Shown piece by piece: positions 53,352-64,000 of a DNA stretch of 64,000 nucleotides. This stretch comes from JALORV01 sp963780715 (lineage in GTDB: Bacteria > Pseudomonadota > Gammaproteobacteria > Burkholderiales > Burkholderiaceae_F). Location of the stretch: positions 197,186 through 261,185 of the forward strand of contig CAWADK010000015.1 in assembly GCA_963780715.1 (NCBI GenBank), given 5' to 3'. The notes beneath the pieces were generated by a model. The model was given only the letters and a program-made list of their open reading frames with translations, was not told the DNA's origin and did no database searches. Position 1 is the stretch's first letter. Each line of letters opens with the position of its first letter. Position numbers and translations under genes: made by a program.

Positions 53352-56142
53352 GTGCTCGACAAGATCTTTGGAACTCCGCTGCATGAGAACGCCGACCCGG
53401 CGCAACGCGTCGTCGGAGTCGCGACGCTGCCGCGGGATTCGAAGGCGGTCGTGCAGTTGCTGAGCGCCGATCCTTCGCCCGACGTGCGCGCCGCAGCGGC
53501 CTTGCACTGCAATGATCCCGCTGCACTCGCCCAAGCATTGCGGACCGAAACGGAGCAAAGCGTGCGCGGCGCCATCGCGGCCTCCTTGGGCAAGGTGGCC
53601 GCGACAACGTCGGATGCGGTGCTCGCGCGAAGCATCCTCGCTGCGCCGGAGTGCAGCGACGACGTTCGCGCGCAGGTCGCGTTGCACGCCGAAGAAGAGG
53701 AACGTCGCCGCGCCGCGCTCGATGGCATCGCCGACGAGGACGTACTGGTGAACGTGGCGCTGGCCGCCGAGCACGCGTCCGTGCGGAGCGCAGCGGCCGA
53801 GCGCGTCCGGACGACCGAACCGCTGCGGCGGCTTCTCAAGGGCGCGCGGGACAAGGATCGCGGCGTTGCCCGCCTGGCGCGCGAGCGGCTCGATACCATC
53901 AACCAGCGCATCGAGCATGCCGAGGCGGCCGATGCCATCCTTGTGGAAGCAGAGGCCCTGGTCACACGACCCGGGCCGATCGTGATGGCCGCCGTCGAAC
54001 TCGATCGGCGCTGGAAGGCGCTTGGCTCTGGGCGAGGATCCCGATCGACGCGCCCGCTGGGAGGCGATCGGCCAGCGCATGCAGGAGCGTTTCGACCGCG
54101 AACTGGAGGAGCAACGCGCGCACGGACGGTTCGAGGAGCGCATGAAGGCATGGCTTGCCTCGCTGCAACCTGCGCCGGCGACCACGGCGCTGCCGGCGTT
54201 GCGCGAAGAACTGATCGCACTGCGTGCGGCGGCGGCCCATGACGATGATGCGCATGCCATCGCACAGCTGGACCAGGCCGAGCGGCAGATCGCGCAGTGG
54301 GAGCAAGCCGCTCCGGCGTTGGCGGCTGCGGAGGCACTGGTGGCCGAAGCTGAACAGCTGGCGACCGGCACGCCGATCGACGACGCGCAGTTGCCAGCGC
54401 GCTGGCAGGCGCTGGACCTTGCGGCCCGCACGCCAACGCTGACGCGGCGCTTCGAGGCGGCGCTGCTCGTCATCGAGCAACGCCGCCTGGCGTATGTGCG
54501 CGCGACACAGCAGGAGCAGGGCACGGCGCGGCAACAACTGCACGCGGCGCTGCACGAGGCCGAGCAGGCATTGGCCGCGGGACACTTGCTGGAGGCGCGC
54601 GGCGCCGCCGACCGGACGCGCGCGCTGAAGCCGCTCGCGGGTCTGCTGCCGAAGCCCAGCGTGCAGCGGCTGAGCCGGGTGGTGCAGCAACTTGTCGAGC
54701 TCGAGCGATGGCAGGCGTTCGGGCAGCAGACGGCGCGGGTCCAGTTGTGTGAACGCGCCGAAGCCCTCCTGCCGCAGGCGCTCGCGCCCGTTGCGCTGGC
54801 GCGCGAAGTCCAGCAGCTGCGCGCGGAATGGAAGAAGCTCGACGAGCAGCATGCCGGCGTACCGAAACCATTGTGGGAGCGTTTCGATGGCGCCTGCGAA
54901 AGGGCCTATGCGCCTGCCGCGCGACACTTTGCGGATCAGGCCGCGCAGCATAAGCAGGCGCGCAAGCAGCGCGAAGAGTTCATTGCCGCCGCGGCCGCGC
55001 ATGCTCCTTCGTTGCTGGGCGAAACGCCTGACTGGCGTGCGATCGAGCGTTGGCTGCGCGAAACCGACGCGGCCTGGCGCGGTACGAGCCTGGGCAGCGT
55101 TGAACCGGGCGCCTGGAAGCGACTCGACGCGCGCCTGAAGGCCGCGCTGGCGCCGCTGCACGATGCCTTGTCGGCGGCGCGCCAACGGGCCCGGCAGGAG
55201 CGCGAGGCCTTGATCACTGAAGCCGAGGCGCTGGCCGCCCGGGCGGCGGAGCGCGAGACACCCGCGCGCGTGAAGGAGCTGCAGGGCCGCTGGCAGTCGC
55301 ACGCCAAGGCCATCGTGCTCGCGCAGCGCGACGAACGATCGCTGTGGGAACGGTTCCGCACCGCATGCAATGCGGTCTTCGATGCGCGCACGGGCTCACG
55401 AAAGGAAGGGGAGGAGCGCCGGCAGACCCAACGCCGGACGCTCGAGGCGCTGTGCACGCAACTGGAGCAGCTCGCGCAGTCGTCCGTTGCCGACGAGGCG
55501 CAGGTCCGCAGTGCCCAGCGCGATCTGCAGGAGCAATGGAGGCAGGCGATCTCGGAGAGCGGGCCGGTGCCGGCTGGAATCGAAGCCCGCTTCAAGGCGG
55601 CGCGCGCCAGTGTTGACGAGCTGCTGCGCGGACGTGCGCGAGCCAGCGAAGTGGCGGTGTGGCAGGCATTGCTCGCCAAGGTCCGGCTGTGTGAGGAACT
55701 GGATGTTCTGGCGAGCGCGGAAACGGAGCCGGACCCGGCGGCCGTGGAGTCGGTGCAGCAGCGCTGGGCTGCGCTGGCGCCGCTTTCTGCTGATTGGGAG
55801 CGGAAAGTGCTCGAGCGACGCGACGCGGCTTTGCAGGCCATGGCGGACGCCTATGACCGTGAGGATCACTGCGCGAAGATAGACGATCGCGCCGCGACGA
55901 GGCGCGACGCATTGCTCGAACTCGAGCTGATGCTGGGCATCGACAGCCCGGCGGACCTGCAGCCCCAGCGCCTCGCCGTCCAGGTCAAGCACCTGCGCGA
56001 CCGATTCAAGCGCACGGCGTCAGGCGCCGAGGGCAGCGCCGAGCAGGTCCTGCTCACGTGGTGCGCCTTGCCTGGCGTGGCAGAGGCGCGCGACTATGCG
56101 CGCTGCGAACGCATCATTGGGAGTCTTGGTCGTCGACGCTGA
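53352..56142 (+). pseudogene. Large DUF349-repeat protein, one +1 frameshift
   Basis: A long alpha-helical protein in two frames. The first (from GTG or ATG-like start at 53352) gives about 220 residues of HEAT-like repeats (PSPDVRAAAALHCNDPAALA, DDVRAQVALHAEEEERR), ending VMAAVELDRRWKAL. The second begins within the same sequence (LALGEDPDRRARWEAIGQR) and runs to 56142. Dropping one base near 54020 joins them into about 929 residues. The second part has DUF349 repeats such as LRAEWKKLDEQHAGVPKPLWERF and ELQGRWQSHAKAIV with SLWERFRTACNAVF. DUF349 proteins have no firm function. The even joint suggests a sequence error rather than a dead gene. Confidence 0.82.
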
Positions 56143-57129
56143 CAGCGACGTATTCTCAACCGACGACGAGTTGAATTAGCCCATATCGAATCGATCGCAC
56201 CATCGTAGGTTCAGCGAACAAGCGATCATAAGCCACGACGTGTCATCGGCTGGATGCTGATCGCCGCGGTGCCGATCCTCGGCGCCCGCGCTACGAAGGC
56301 CGGCTATGGTGAGCTCGCCAACGAGCAGGACTGTTGCGCCGGTGTCTGGAGGAGCGCGGGTGATGCCGACCGCGCATCCGAGATGAACCGGCGCGCCACG
56401 GAGTCGCGACGCGCCAGTGGAAATGTCGGTCTCTGGGATGACTTCCTCGGCGAAACCTTCATCGCGCTGTTGGCGGGGAGCCGGCCGGCCGAGTCCACAA
56501 GGCAGCCGATCCACCCCAGCGACTCCCGCGGTTGCTAGCAGGCAGTTTCCGGCCAACGGGTGGCGCGGCGACGAGCCTGTGAACCGGCACGGTCCTCAAG
56601 AGCTCGACAGCTGCGATTGCAGCGACACCCGCTGGAAGCTATGTCAGCAAGAGCGCCACTCAAATCGTTTCAAAGCCGCCAGTGGTGCGTTCAACCTTGG
56701 CGGCGGGACAACGACCCAAAGCGGAAATGCGAGCCGCCGAAAAGCGGACGTGACTTTCACCCCGATACCGGACTCAACGGCAAGGTTCACGCGGGCGTGC
56801 GCGCGCAGCGCGATCGCCTTGCGTGCAACCGCAAGGTAGGCGCGTTGGCGCCTGCCTGGGCGGCCAAAAAGATGCAAGAGCACCCGCTCGAAGACGTCCG
56901 GCAGGCTCCCAGTGAAGAGCAGATCGCCTGGCTCGCGCAGGTCAGTCCCGCGCACTTATCCGACACAACTTTCGGGGAATCTTCAACTTCCCCGTGGAAT
57001 CGTTCGCGCAGTGTGGCTCTACGCGGCACAAGGCAGCGCAGCAATCTGAACCACGGACGCGAGGGAGAAAGGAAAACGGGCGGTAATTGCTGGCCCGCCC
57101 GTCATGGACACCTTCGAACGTCTTGCTGG
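56143..57129. other. Gene-poor region between DUF349 gene and sulfatase
   Basis: A 987-base stretch, the longest without a credible gene in the window. Short open frames exist on both strands but none has a ribosome site or family resemblance. A perfect stem CGGGGAA/TTCCCCG (56973-56994) and the minus-strand terminator (57066-57102) are the only structures that I can name. It separates the housekeeping genes from the sulfatase-regulator block and might be a relic of older DNA. Confidence 0.5.
57066..57102 (-). terminator. Intrinsic terminator of first sulfatase gene
   Basis: On the minus strand, ACGGGCGG and CCGCCCGT (57102-57095 and 57083-57076) form an 8-base stem with an 11-base loop, followed by TTTCCTTTC. 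It begins 28 bases after the sulfatase stop. Confidence 0.7.
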
Positions 57130-58746
<1,617 letters not shown>

Positions 58747-58824
58747 GTCTACCTTCCCTTCGAGCAGATTAGGACTGCTTTGAAATTTTTGGCTTGCAGG
58801 TGCGACGATGAGTTGCTGCTAACA

Positions 58825-58847
58825 CCTGTAACCCGCCGGGTTACAGG
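58825..58847. promoter_or_regulatory. 23-base palindrome, candidate sulfatase operator
   Basis: CCTGTAACCCG, one C, then CGGGTTACAGG: two perfect 11-base arms about the centre at 58836. It lies 79-101 bases upstream of the sulfatase ATG on the minus strand. Such a long perfect site suggests binding by a dimeric regulator; the TetR, GntR and LuxR families all use such sites. The nearby FixJ-like regulator is one candidate. Confidence 0.55.
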
Positions 58848-59151
58848 AAGCGGGGCACAGACGATACCAGCACTCACGTTGCAAGTAGGGGAAAGCCGCT
58901 GCCCGCAATCATGATCCGAGCGAGCAAAGCTTCCTTGACCTCGCGTGAACTGAAAATTCTCGCGGCCCCAGTCCCGACGATCCCATGTGACCCGGTACGT
59001 GAAACTGGCGGCTTTGCGGCGAATCGCGTGCGCCGCGCCGCACTGGCGGTTCATGGCCGCACACGGACGGATAGCCAAGAGACCGTGCCCAGGTGCAACG
59101 ACGCGGGAGATGTCTGAAAGTCTTGGCAAGGCCTTCATACTTACTCCGTCT

Positions 59152-59189
59152 TCGCAAGCAAAGCGGGCGCCCCTTCCGGAGCGCCCGCT
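59152..59189 (-). terminator. Intrinsic terminator of second sulfatase gene
   Basis: On the minus strand AGCGGGCGC (59189-59181) and GCGCCCGCT (59170-59162) make a perfect 9-base stem over a 10-base loop, followed by TTGCTTGC. It is 43 bases past the sulfatase stop. Confidence 0.62.
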
Positions 59190-59231
59190 CAGTCAAATCG
59201 GAATTGCCTCTCTAAGCGCATTCGTTACGAC

Positions 59232-60953
59232 CTAGTCTCCACGGGCGCGAGTCCTCGCCATCTGTTGCTTAACTTCCACGAGAACCTGTGCGAGGCTGTA
59301 GGACGCCGGGGACTGCAGCGCCGGGTACGGCCCGTAGGACTCAAGTTCCTGCAGCCACAGGGCCTGGCCGATGGGAATGATGTTCCAGTCGTAGATGTAG
59401 GCGGTCATCGGTCCGGCCAGTGCACCGCCCTGGCCAAGGAGGGTTTTGGGTTCGAAACCGACGGACCCCTCGAACGGATCCCGCTTGATGTTGTTGACCA
59501 AAGGCCAATGGAAGGTATGGACCCCCATCAGGCCACCGGTCGCCGCCTCGGATGCCATTGCGAAGTAGATCTTCCAGTTCTTGTAGCGCACGGCCGATGG
59601 AACCGGGCCTCCGTAGTAGAAAAACGTATCGCGTGCCGACGTTGCCGACTTGCCCGTCAGATAGTCGAGCTGGTTCACTCCGTTGAGCTTGGTCTTGACG
59701 ATGCCGGGATACTTGCCCGCCATGATCTGCTCGTTGAGTGCATTGCCCTTGGGGCCGCCCGCAATCTCGACGAAGGTCGGCATCCAGTCATACGACGCGA
59801 ACATGTCGTTCAGGATCGTGCCCGGCTTGATTTGCCCCGGCCAGCGGATCACCGCCGGCGCACGCATGCCGCCTTCCCAGGTGGTCAGCTTCCCGCCCTT
59901 GAACGGCGTGTTGCCGCCGTCCGGATAGGTGATCACCTCGGCACCGTTGTCGGTGGTGAAGACGATGATGGTGTTGTCGAGCTGGCCCATATCCTCCAGC
60001 TTCTTCATCACATAGCCGATGTTGTCGTCCATCTGCTTCATGGCGGCTTCATTGGCGCCCCAGTCCTTGCCACCTTTGGTGCCCACCATGGCCATGTACT
60101 TGTCCGACAGTTGCGTGGTGATGTGCATGCGCGCCGGGTTGTACCAGACGAAGAATGGCTTGTTGGTCTTCTTCGGGTCGTTGCGGTCGAGGAAGTCGAT
60201 GACCTTGGCCGAGATCTCTTCATCGACGGTTTCAGAACGCTTAAGCGTCAACGGGCCCTGATCGCTGCAACTCTGGTTCTTCTGCGTGCCGTCGGAGGAC
60301 TTGCAGGCGATCACCGGCCGCGGCGGCATCATGCACAACGCGGTCTTCGCATCGACTGCGCCCGGGGGGTCGCTGAGGCCGGGCACAGGTGTGTTCTTGC
60401 ATGGCGGGACGATGGCCTGCTCGGTCGGAGACCTGTTGATGTCGGGGAAGCTCACCTGCTGCATCGCGTCCAGGTGATACAGGTAGCCCCAGAATTCCTG
60501 GAAGCCGTGCGCCGTCGGCAGCGCGGCCGAATGGTCACCCAGGTGGTTCTTGCCGAACTCTCCGGTGGTATAGCCGAGGTCGAGCAGGAACCTGGCCAGT
60601 GACGGTGTGCCTGGCTGCAGGAAGGACGGGCTGCCCGGCAGTTGCGGCGGAATCATGCCGGCGCGCAGCGGCGTCATGCCGGTGAGGAATGCAGTGCGCC
60701 CCGCCGTGCAGCTTTGCTCGGCGTAGTAAGTCATGAACTTCGCACCCTCTTTCGCGATGCGATCGATGTTGGGTGTCTCGCCAACCATCAGTCCCTGGTG
60801 GTAGATGCTCGGCTGCATCCAGCCGATGTCATCGCCCATGATGAAGAGGATGTTGGGCTTCTTGGCTGGCGCCTGGGCAACTGCTGGCGCCGCCGCGCCC
60901 AGCACGATGCCGAGCATTACGAACGTCGTGATGAGAATTCGTTTCGGGTTCAC
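59232..60953 (-). CDS. Arylsulfatase, exported (CxAxR type), second copy
   Basis: Periplasmic sulfatase of 573 residues from the GTG at 60953, which has a perfect GGAGG seven bases upstream; the longer frame to 61052 lacks a signal. After a signal peptide (to about 26), the key motifs are NILFIMGDDIGW, QSCTAGRTAF (formylglycine Cys in a CxAxR context), GEFGKNHLGD, TTDNGAE and VIRWPGQ. It is clearly a paralogue of the downstream sulfatase. A longer central insertion (about 190-250) has several cysteines (PPCKN, TALCMMPPR, IACKSSDG, NQSCSDQG) that may form disulfides. It lies 122 bases downstream of a receiver-only regulator. Confidence 0.93.
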   Translation of the reverse strand: MNPKRILITTFVMLGIVLGAAAPAVAQAPAKKPNILFIMGDDIGWMQPSIYHQGLMVGETPNIDRIAKEGAKFMTYYAEQSCTAGRTAFLTGMTPLRAGMIPPQLPGSPSFLQPGTPSLARFLLDLGYTTGEFGKNHLGDHSAALPTAHGFQEFWGYLYHLDAMQQVSFPDINRSPTEQAIVPPCKNTPVPGLSDPPGAVDAKTALCMMPPRPVIACKSSDGTQKNQSCSDQGPLTLKRSETVDEEISAKVIDFLDRNDPKKTNKPFFVWYNPARMHITTQLSDKYMAMVGTKGGKDWGANEAAMKQMDDNIGYVMKKLEDMGQLDNTIIVFTTDNGAEVITYPDGGNTPFKGGKLTTWEGGMRAPAVIRWPGQIKPGTILNDMFASYDWMPTFVEIAGGPKGNALNEQIMAGKYPGIVKTKLNGVNQLDYLTGKSATSARDTFFYYGGPVPSAVRYKNWKIYFAMASEAATGGLMGVHTFHWPLVNNIKRDPFEGSVGFEPKTLLGQGGALAGPMTAYIYDWNIIPIGQALWLQELESYGPYPALQSPASYSLAQVLVEVKQQMARTRARGD

Positions 60954-61075
60954 TTCAATCCTCCGTGGTCCAGCGGAATTGGAAGCTGACGCAACACTGC
61001 CGCACTCGAACGCGAGATCTTCCAGGCCGGCAGCGGGTAGATCTGCGCGCACCCGGACAAACGAAGTCGGAACAA

Positions 61076-61447
61076 CTACCCTCTTGTGCCACGCTGCAGC
61101 GCCTCCGTCAGCCGATGCGCTTCGAACGGCTTGTGCAGACAGTCGGCGCAGCCGACGGCAAGCGCCTCGGCATGTGTTGCCTCGTCGTCGAAGGCGGTGA
61201 TGAAAACGACCGGCAGCTTCGACCCGGCAGCCAACAGTCGGCGGCGCAACTCGATTCCCGACATGCCTCCCAGGTGGATATCCAGGACGAGGCCCAGCGC
61301 GTGGTCCGCAACCCCGCTTTCCAGAAACTCTTCCGCACTCGCGAAAGCGGCGGTTGAATAGCTGTTCGCACGCAAGAGACGCTCGATGGATTTGCGCATG
61401 GGCGCGTCGTCCTCAACGATGGCAACCAATCCGTGGGTTGTCTGCAT
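61076..61447 (-). CDS. Stand-alone response-regulator receiver
   Basis: A 123-residue CheY-like receiver with no output domain. The acidic pair is in VAIVEDDAP, the phosphorylated Asp in GLVLDIHLGG, Thr in VFITAFDD and Lys in CLHKPF. It lies between the second sulfatase and the FixJ-like regulator on the same strand. A phosphate sink or a protein-binding switch for the same kinase is likely; diguanylate or DNA-binding activity is not expected. A long inverted repeat precedes its start. Confidence 0.9.
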   Translation of the reverse strand: MQTTHGLVAIVEDDAPMRKSIERLLRANSYSTAAFASAEEFLESGVADHALGLVLDIHLGGMSGIELRRRLLAAGSKLPVVFITAFDDEATHAEALAVGCADCLHKPFEAHRLTEALQRGTRG

Positions 61448-61541
61448 GAGCAGTCGTCACCCGGGTCTGAGCGGAAAGCCGCATAAGATCTCGTTTGGCG
61501 ATCGATTACCGCGACGGTAGGCAATCTGTCCGCGAACGGAA

Positions 61542-61577
61542 ACTGTCCTTTGGTGCGGCCCCGCACCAAAGAACAGT
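61542..61577. repeat. 36-base inverted repeat between two response-regulator genes
   Basis: CTTTGGTGCGG (61548... read as 11 bases to 61558), CC, then CCGCACCAAAG, a perfect stem. Beyond one C/A mismatch, ACTGT and ACAGT extend the arms to 17 positions (61542-61577). It lies 43 bases downstream of the FixJ-like gene and 95 bases upstream of the receiver gene, minus strand. No U-run is visible. It may be an operator or an RNA hairpin that sets the ratio of the two products. Confidence 0.5.
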
Positions 61578-61619
61578 GGTCGCGAAAGTCCAGGCGTGTG
61601 CGCCCAGAGGCAAGCCGGC

Positions 61620-62267
61620 TTACCGGGGGTCGCCGGGTGCGCTGTCGTCGGTGCCGACCAGGCCGAGTCGCTCAGCGATAGAAACCAGCTCGGCCAGCGA
61701 CTGAACCTGCAGTCTTTGCATGAGGTTGTGGCGGTGCCACTTGACAGTCCGCTCAGCGGTGCCGAGCTCGCCGGCGATCTGCTTGTTCAGCTTGCCCCGA
61801 ACGACGAGGTCAAAGACTTTGCGTTCGGCCGGCGTCAGGGTGTCGACGCGGGAACGCAGGACGTCGAGTTGCCCGCGCTTGTCACGATCCTCGAGATTAC
61901 GCGCGAGCGCCTGCTCGACGGCACGCAGCAGCACATCGGTGTCCACGGGCTTGGAAAGAAAGTCCTCGGCCCCGGACTTCATGGCCAGAACGGTCATCGG
62001 AATGTCACCATGCCCGGAAACGAATATGACGGACATCCTGCGCCGCATGCTCGCCAAGTGCTGCTGCAGTTCCAGTCCCGTCAGCCCAGGCATACGCACG
62101 TCGAGCAGAACGCAGCTCGGACAGTTCAGATCGGCGGTCTCGAGAAACTTCTCCGCTGACTCGTAGAGCGCGACTCTGTATCCGGCGGCAGACATCAGCC
62201 GCCGAACCGAGGTGCGCCAGGACGCATCGTCGTCGACGACGTGGACCGTTGAACTGTCCGCGTTCAC
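61620..62267 (-). CDS. FixJ/LuxR-type response regulator
   Basis: A two-domain regulator of 215 residues. The receiver shows VHVVDDDASW, the phosphorylated Asp in LLDVRMPG, the Ser-Gly in FVSGHGD, and Lys in FLSKPVD. The C-terminal LuxR helix-turn-helix is LTPAERKVFDLVVRG then NKQIAGELGTAERTVKWHRH. It shares a four-base overlap with the histidine kinase gene upstream (ATGA), so it is its cognate partner. It probably activates the downstream sulfatase genes. Confidence 0.94.
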   Translation of the reverse strand: MNADSSTVHVVDDDASWRTSVRRLMSAAGYRVALYESAEKFLETADLNCPSCVLLDVRMPGLTGLELQQHLASMRRRMSVIFVSGHGDIPMTVLAMKSGAEDFLSKPVDTDVLLRAVEQALARNLEDRDKRGQLDVLRSRVDTLTPAERKVFDLVVRGKLNKQIAGELGTAERTVKWHRHNLMQRLQVQSLAELVSIAERLGLVGTDDSAPGDPR

Positions 62268-64000
62268 GCGCGGTGCGCCTTGCCAAACGGCAACGTGAAA
62301 CGAAAAGTTGCGCCGCCCTCCGGGAGGTTGGTCGCACTAAGCTGGCCGCCCAGCGCTTCGACGATCGTGCGCGATATCGAGAGACCCAGGCCCATGCCGC
62401 TTGGCTTGGACGTGACAAACGCGTCAAAGATGCGAGGGAGCATCGCCGCGTCGATGCCGGCACCGGAATCGGTCACGGAAACCTCGGCCTGCTTGTCGTT
62501 GATGCGTCGGCTGCGTATCACTACCTGCCGCTTCTCCGCGGGCTGGTCGTGCATAGCCTCCATGGCGTTGAGCATCAGATTCAGGATGACCTGCTGCACT
62601 TGCACGCGGTCGGCGATGATATTCGGCAGTCCTGGTTCGAACTCGGTGCTGAGTGAAACGCCCTTGGCCGACGCTTCGGCGGCCAGCAATTTCATCGTCT
62701 CGACGATGGCCTCGTTCAAGTCAAGTTCCTCAACGTTGGCGGCGGTCTTGCGCAGCATATTGCGAATCCGCTCAAGTACTTCACTTGCACGCTTGTCGTC
62801 CAGCTTGATGTCACTCAGGATCTCGGCCACTTCGTTCATATTGGGTGGAACAGCCTTGATCAGAATCTGCGCGGCACTTGCATTGTTGTAGATCGCGCCA
62901 AGGGGCTGATTGAGCTCGTGGGCAATCGACACGGCCAGTCCGCCCATGGCCACGCTACGATTCATGTGCGCCATCGCCGAGAGGCGCGCCTGCGACTCGG
63001 CCTCGGCAAGGCGGCGGCGGCGACGCTGGACCAAAAGTGAAGTGATCAAGACAGCCTGGCCGGCGACCACTGCTAGCGCGGCAAGGCTCTCCCAGAAATG
63101 GTCGCGCCAGAAAGAGGGGGCGGCAAACTCAACTTCGCATTCACTTGGCAGCCGTCGCCTGTCCAGCGACCAGCGTTCCAACGCACGAGCGTCCGCAACG
63201 CAGCTGGTCGGCCCATAGAGCAGGCCACGACCATGATCATGGGGGCCGCCTGCCAACGCCGCGCGCACCTGCTCGCCCACGAGCCGCCCTCTGCCGGCGA
63301 GTGATTCCCCGCTGATAGCCGCTGCGCCAAAGCCGATGAAGGTTTCAGCATTACCGTAGACGGGCGCGGGGGACACCTGGCTAACCGCGTGCAGCACATC
63401 GCGGGGCGTGTACGGTCGCCCTTCGCGGTCCCGAAACTGCGTGAGGTAGATGATGATCGAATCCGCCGGCGTCGCCGCCACTTGGGCGACAAGGTCTGGC
63501 AATGGCAAGCCAGTGAGGAACTCCACGGACACCGGTTCCGTGCGGATCGACAGTGCCTTACGCGCTAGCTGCTCGTACCTTCGGTCCAAATCCGAAACGC
63601 CCGTGATCACGACGACCCGTTGCGCATCGGGTTGCATGCGCCAGGCGAGATCGAGGGTCTCATTCACTCCGTCGGGGGGAATGATGGCGGTTGCGTTGAG
63701 GGGAAGTGCCGTGCCTCCGGGTGAACCCTGGTGTACGAGCCGTGCACCGGGCCAAAGCTGCTGGCCGTGTCGAGTAAAGAACTCGAGAGCGGGTAACTGA
63801 ACCGTGACGACCACGTCGAAACGCAGCTTGCTGTATTTCTCGGTGAACAGAGCCACGTACTCGGACTCCAGAGCTTCGACTGGAAAGCGCTGTGCGTCGA
63901 GCGTCTCCGAGAAGAGGACAACCCTTTTGGCGGTTTCCGACGCAAGGGCCGCGCGCATTGCGCTGTCGATGACCAGATAGGCCGGAAGATAGGGATCCGA
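62264..64000 (-). CDS. Sensor histidine kinase, N-terminus cut by window edge
   Basis: Membrane sensor kinase of the FixL-like class, partner of the next gene. The frame is open through the right edge; upstream of the ATG at 63958 it continues DPYLPAYLVIDSA, so the start lies outside the window. The N-terminal part (to about 63100) looks like the periplasmic ABC-substrate-binding-like sensor fold of some kinases. One membrane helix (about LAALAVVAGQAVLITSLLV) precedes a His-kinase domain with the H-box IAHELNQPLGAIYNNASA. The ATPase has LNLMLNAMEAM (N-box), SVTDSGAGID and the glycine-rich GMGLGLSISR. The signal could be a sulfated or aromatic compound. This is inferred only from the neighbours. 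Confidence 0.9.
   Translation of the reverse strand, partial: SDPYLPAYLVIDSAMRAALASETAKRVVLFSETLDAQRFPVEALESEYVALFTEKYSKLRFDVVVTVQLPALEFFTRHGQQLWPGARLVHQGSPGGTALPLNATAIIPPDGVNETLDLAWRMQPDAQRVVVITGVSDLDRRYEQLARKALSIRTEPVSVEFLTGLPLPDLVAQVAATPADSIIIYLTQFRDREGRPYTPRDVLHAVSQVSPAPVYGNAETFIGFGAAAISGESLAGRGRLVGEQVRAALAGGPHDHGRGLLYGPTSCVADARALERWSLDRRRLPSECEVEFAAPSFWRDHFWESLAALAVVAGQAVLITSLLVQRRRRRLAEAESQARLSAMAHMNRSVAMGGLAVSIAHELNQPLGAIYNNASAAQILIKAVPPNMNEVAEILSDIKLDDKRASEVLERIRNMLRKTAANVEELDLNEAIVETMKLLAAEASAKGVSLSTEFEPGLPNIIADRVQVQQVILNLMLNAMEAMHDQPAEKRQVVIRSRRINDKQAEVSVTDSGAGIDAAMLPRIFDAFVTSKPSGMGLGLSISRTIVEALGGQLSATNLPEGGATFRFTLPFGKAHRA

Larger units (their letters stand above)
58747..59231. other. 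Intergenic region between the two sulfatase genes
   Basis: This 485-base region contains a 23-base palindrome (58825-58847) upstream of the first sulfatase and the terminator of the second (59152-59189). A GAAGGGAAGG ribosome site is directly before the ATG at 58746. Short open frames within it are not credible genes, and no RNA gene is seen. Confidence 0.55.

Overview
This window is strongly GC-rich chromosomal DNA, densely packed with housekeeping and transport genes. There are no insertion sequences, no CRISPR array, and no tRNA or rRNA that I can see. Gene content and order point to a betaproteobacterium, probably uncultured and near the Burkholderiales/Rhodocyclales. The main support is the run pyrG-kdsA-DUF1330-eno-ftsB, the aat-bpt-pyrD cluster, tamA-tamB overlapping by one base, lutAB under an IclR regulator, and a PEP-CTERM protein behind a sigma-54 promoter. 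The lineage is an inference from synteny, not a database result.

Layout. 1-308 is the tail of one RND pump. 321-6056 (minus) is tamA-tamB, the outer-membrane translocation and assembly module. 6233-8818 is clpB with a good heat-shock promoter. 8858-10129 (minus) is a patatin-like lipoprotein. 10437-20953 (plus) is a tightly packed run: an RND adaptor and pump, a small membrane protein, then a seven-gene Mrp/Mbh-like cation antiporter cluster. 21065-25116 (minus) holds a Tat-exported small protein (frameshifted), an SLC13/RCK transporter and an M17 aminopeptidase. 25479-30033 (plus) is an AbgT-family transporter, pepA (two frameshifts) and a ThrE-type exporter (one frameshift). 30088-33564 has a nitrobindin-like protein, a very basic protein, a SulP-STAS transporter and a SHOCT membrane protein. 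34121-36176 has the PEP-CTERM protein and a PBP7-type endopeptidase. 36185-39279 is iclR divergent from lutAB. 39282-43064 (minus) is Nudix-aat-bpt-pyrD-thpR. 43130-46431 is a permease between two universal stress proteins, then a GDPD. 46524-51186 is the pyrG-to-ftsB block. 51287-56142 has a SAF-domain dehydrogenase with a probable CTG start, an ICMT-like protein and a large frameshifted DUF349 protein. 56143-57129 is gene-poor. 57130-64000 (minus) has two arylsulfatases behind a histidine kinase and two response regulators; the kinase runs off the right edge.

How parts work together. tamA/tamB, the RND systems, the endopeptidase, kdsA, ftsB and the PEP-CTERM protein all serve the cell envelope. 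The Mrp-like cluster should be one multi-subunit membrane complex. Its second antiporter-like subunit lacks the conserved TM5 glutamate. The sulfatases and the adjacent FixL/FixJ-like system look like one accessory unit for using organic sulfate esters.

A recurring feature is that six places read cleanly only if one base is removed: tamB start, the 21.2 kb gene, pepA twice, thrE-like, and the DUF349 gene. All are net +1, which suggests insertion-type sequence errors as much as real mutations. Those genes should be read with that in mind.
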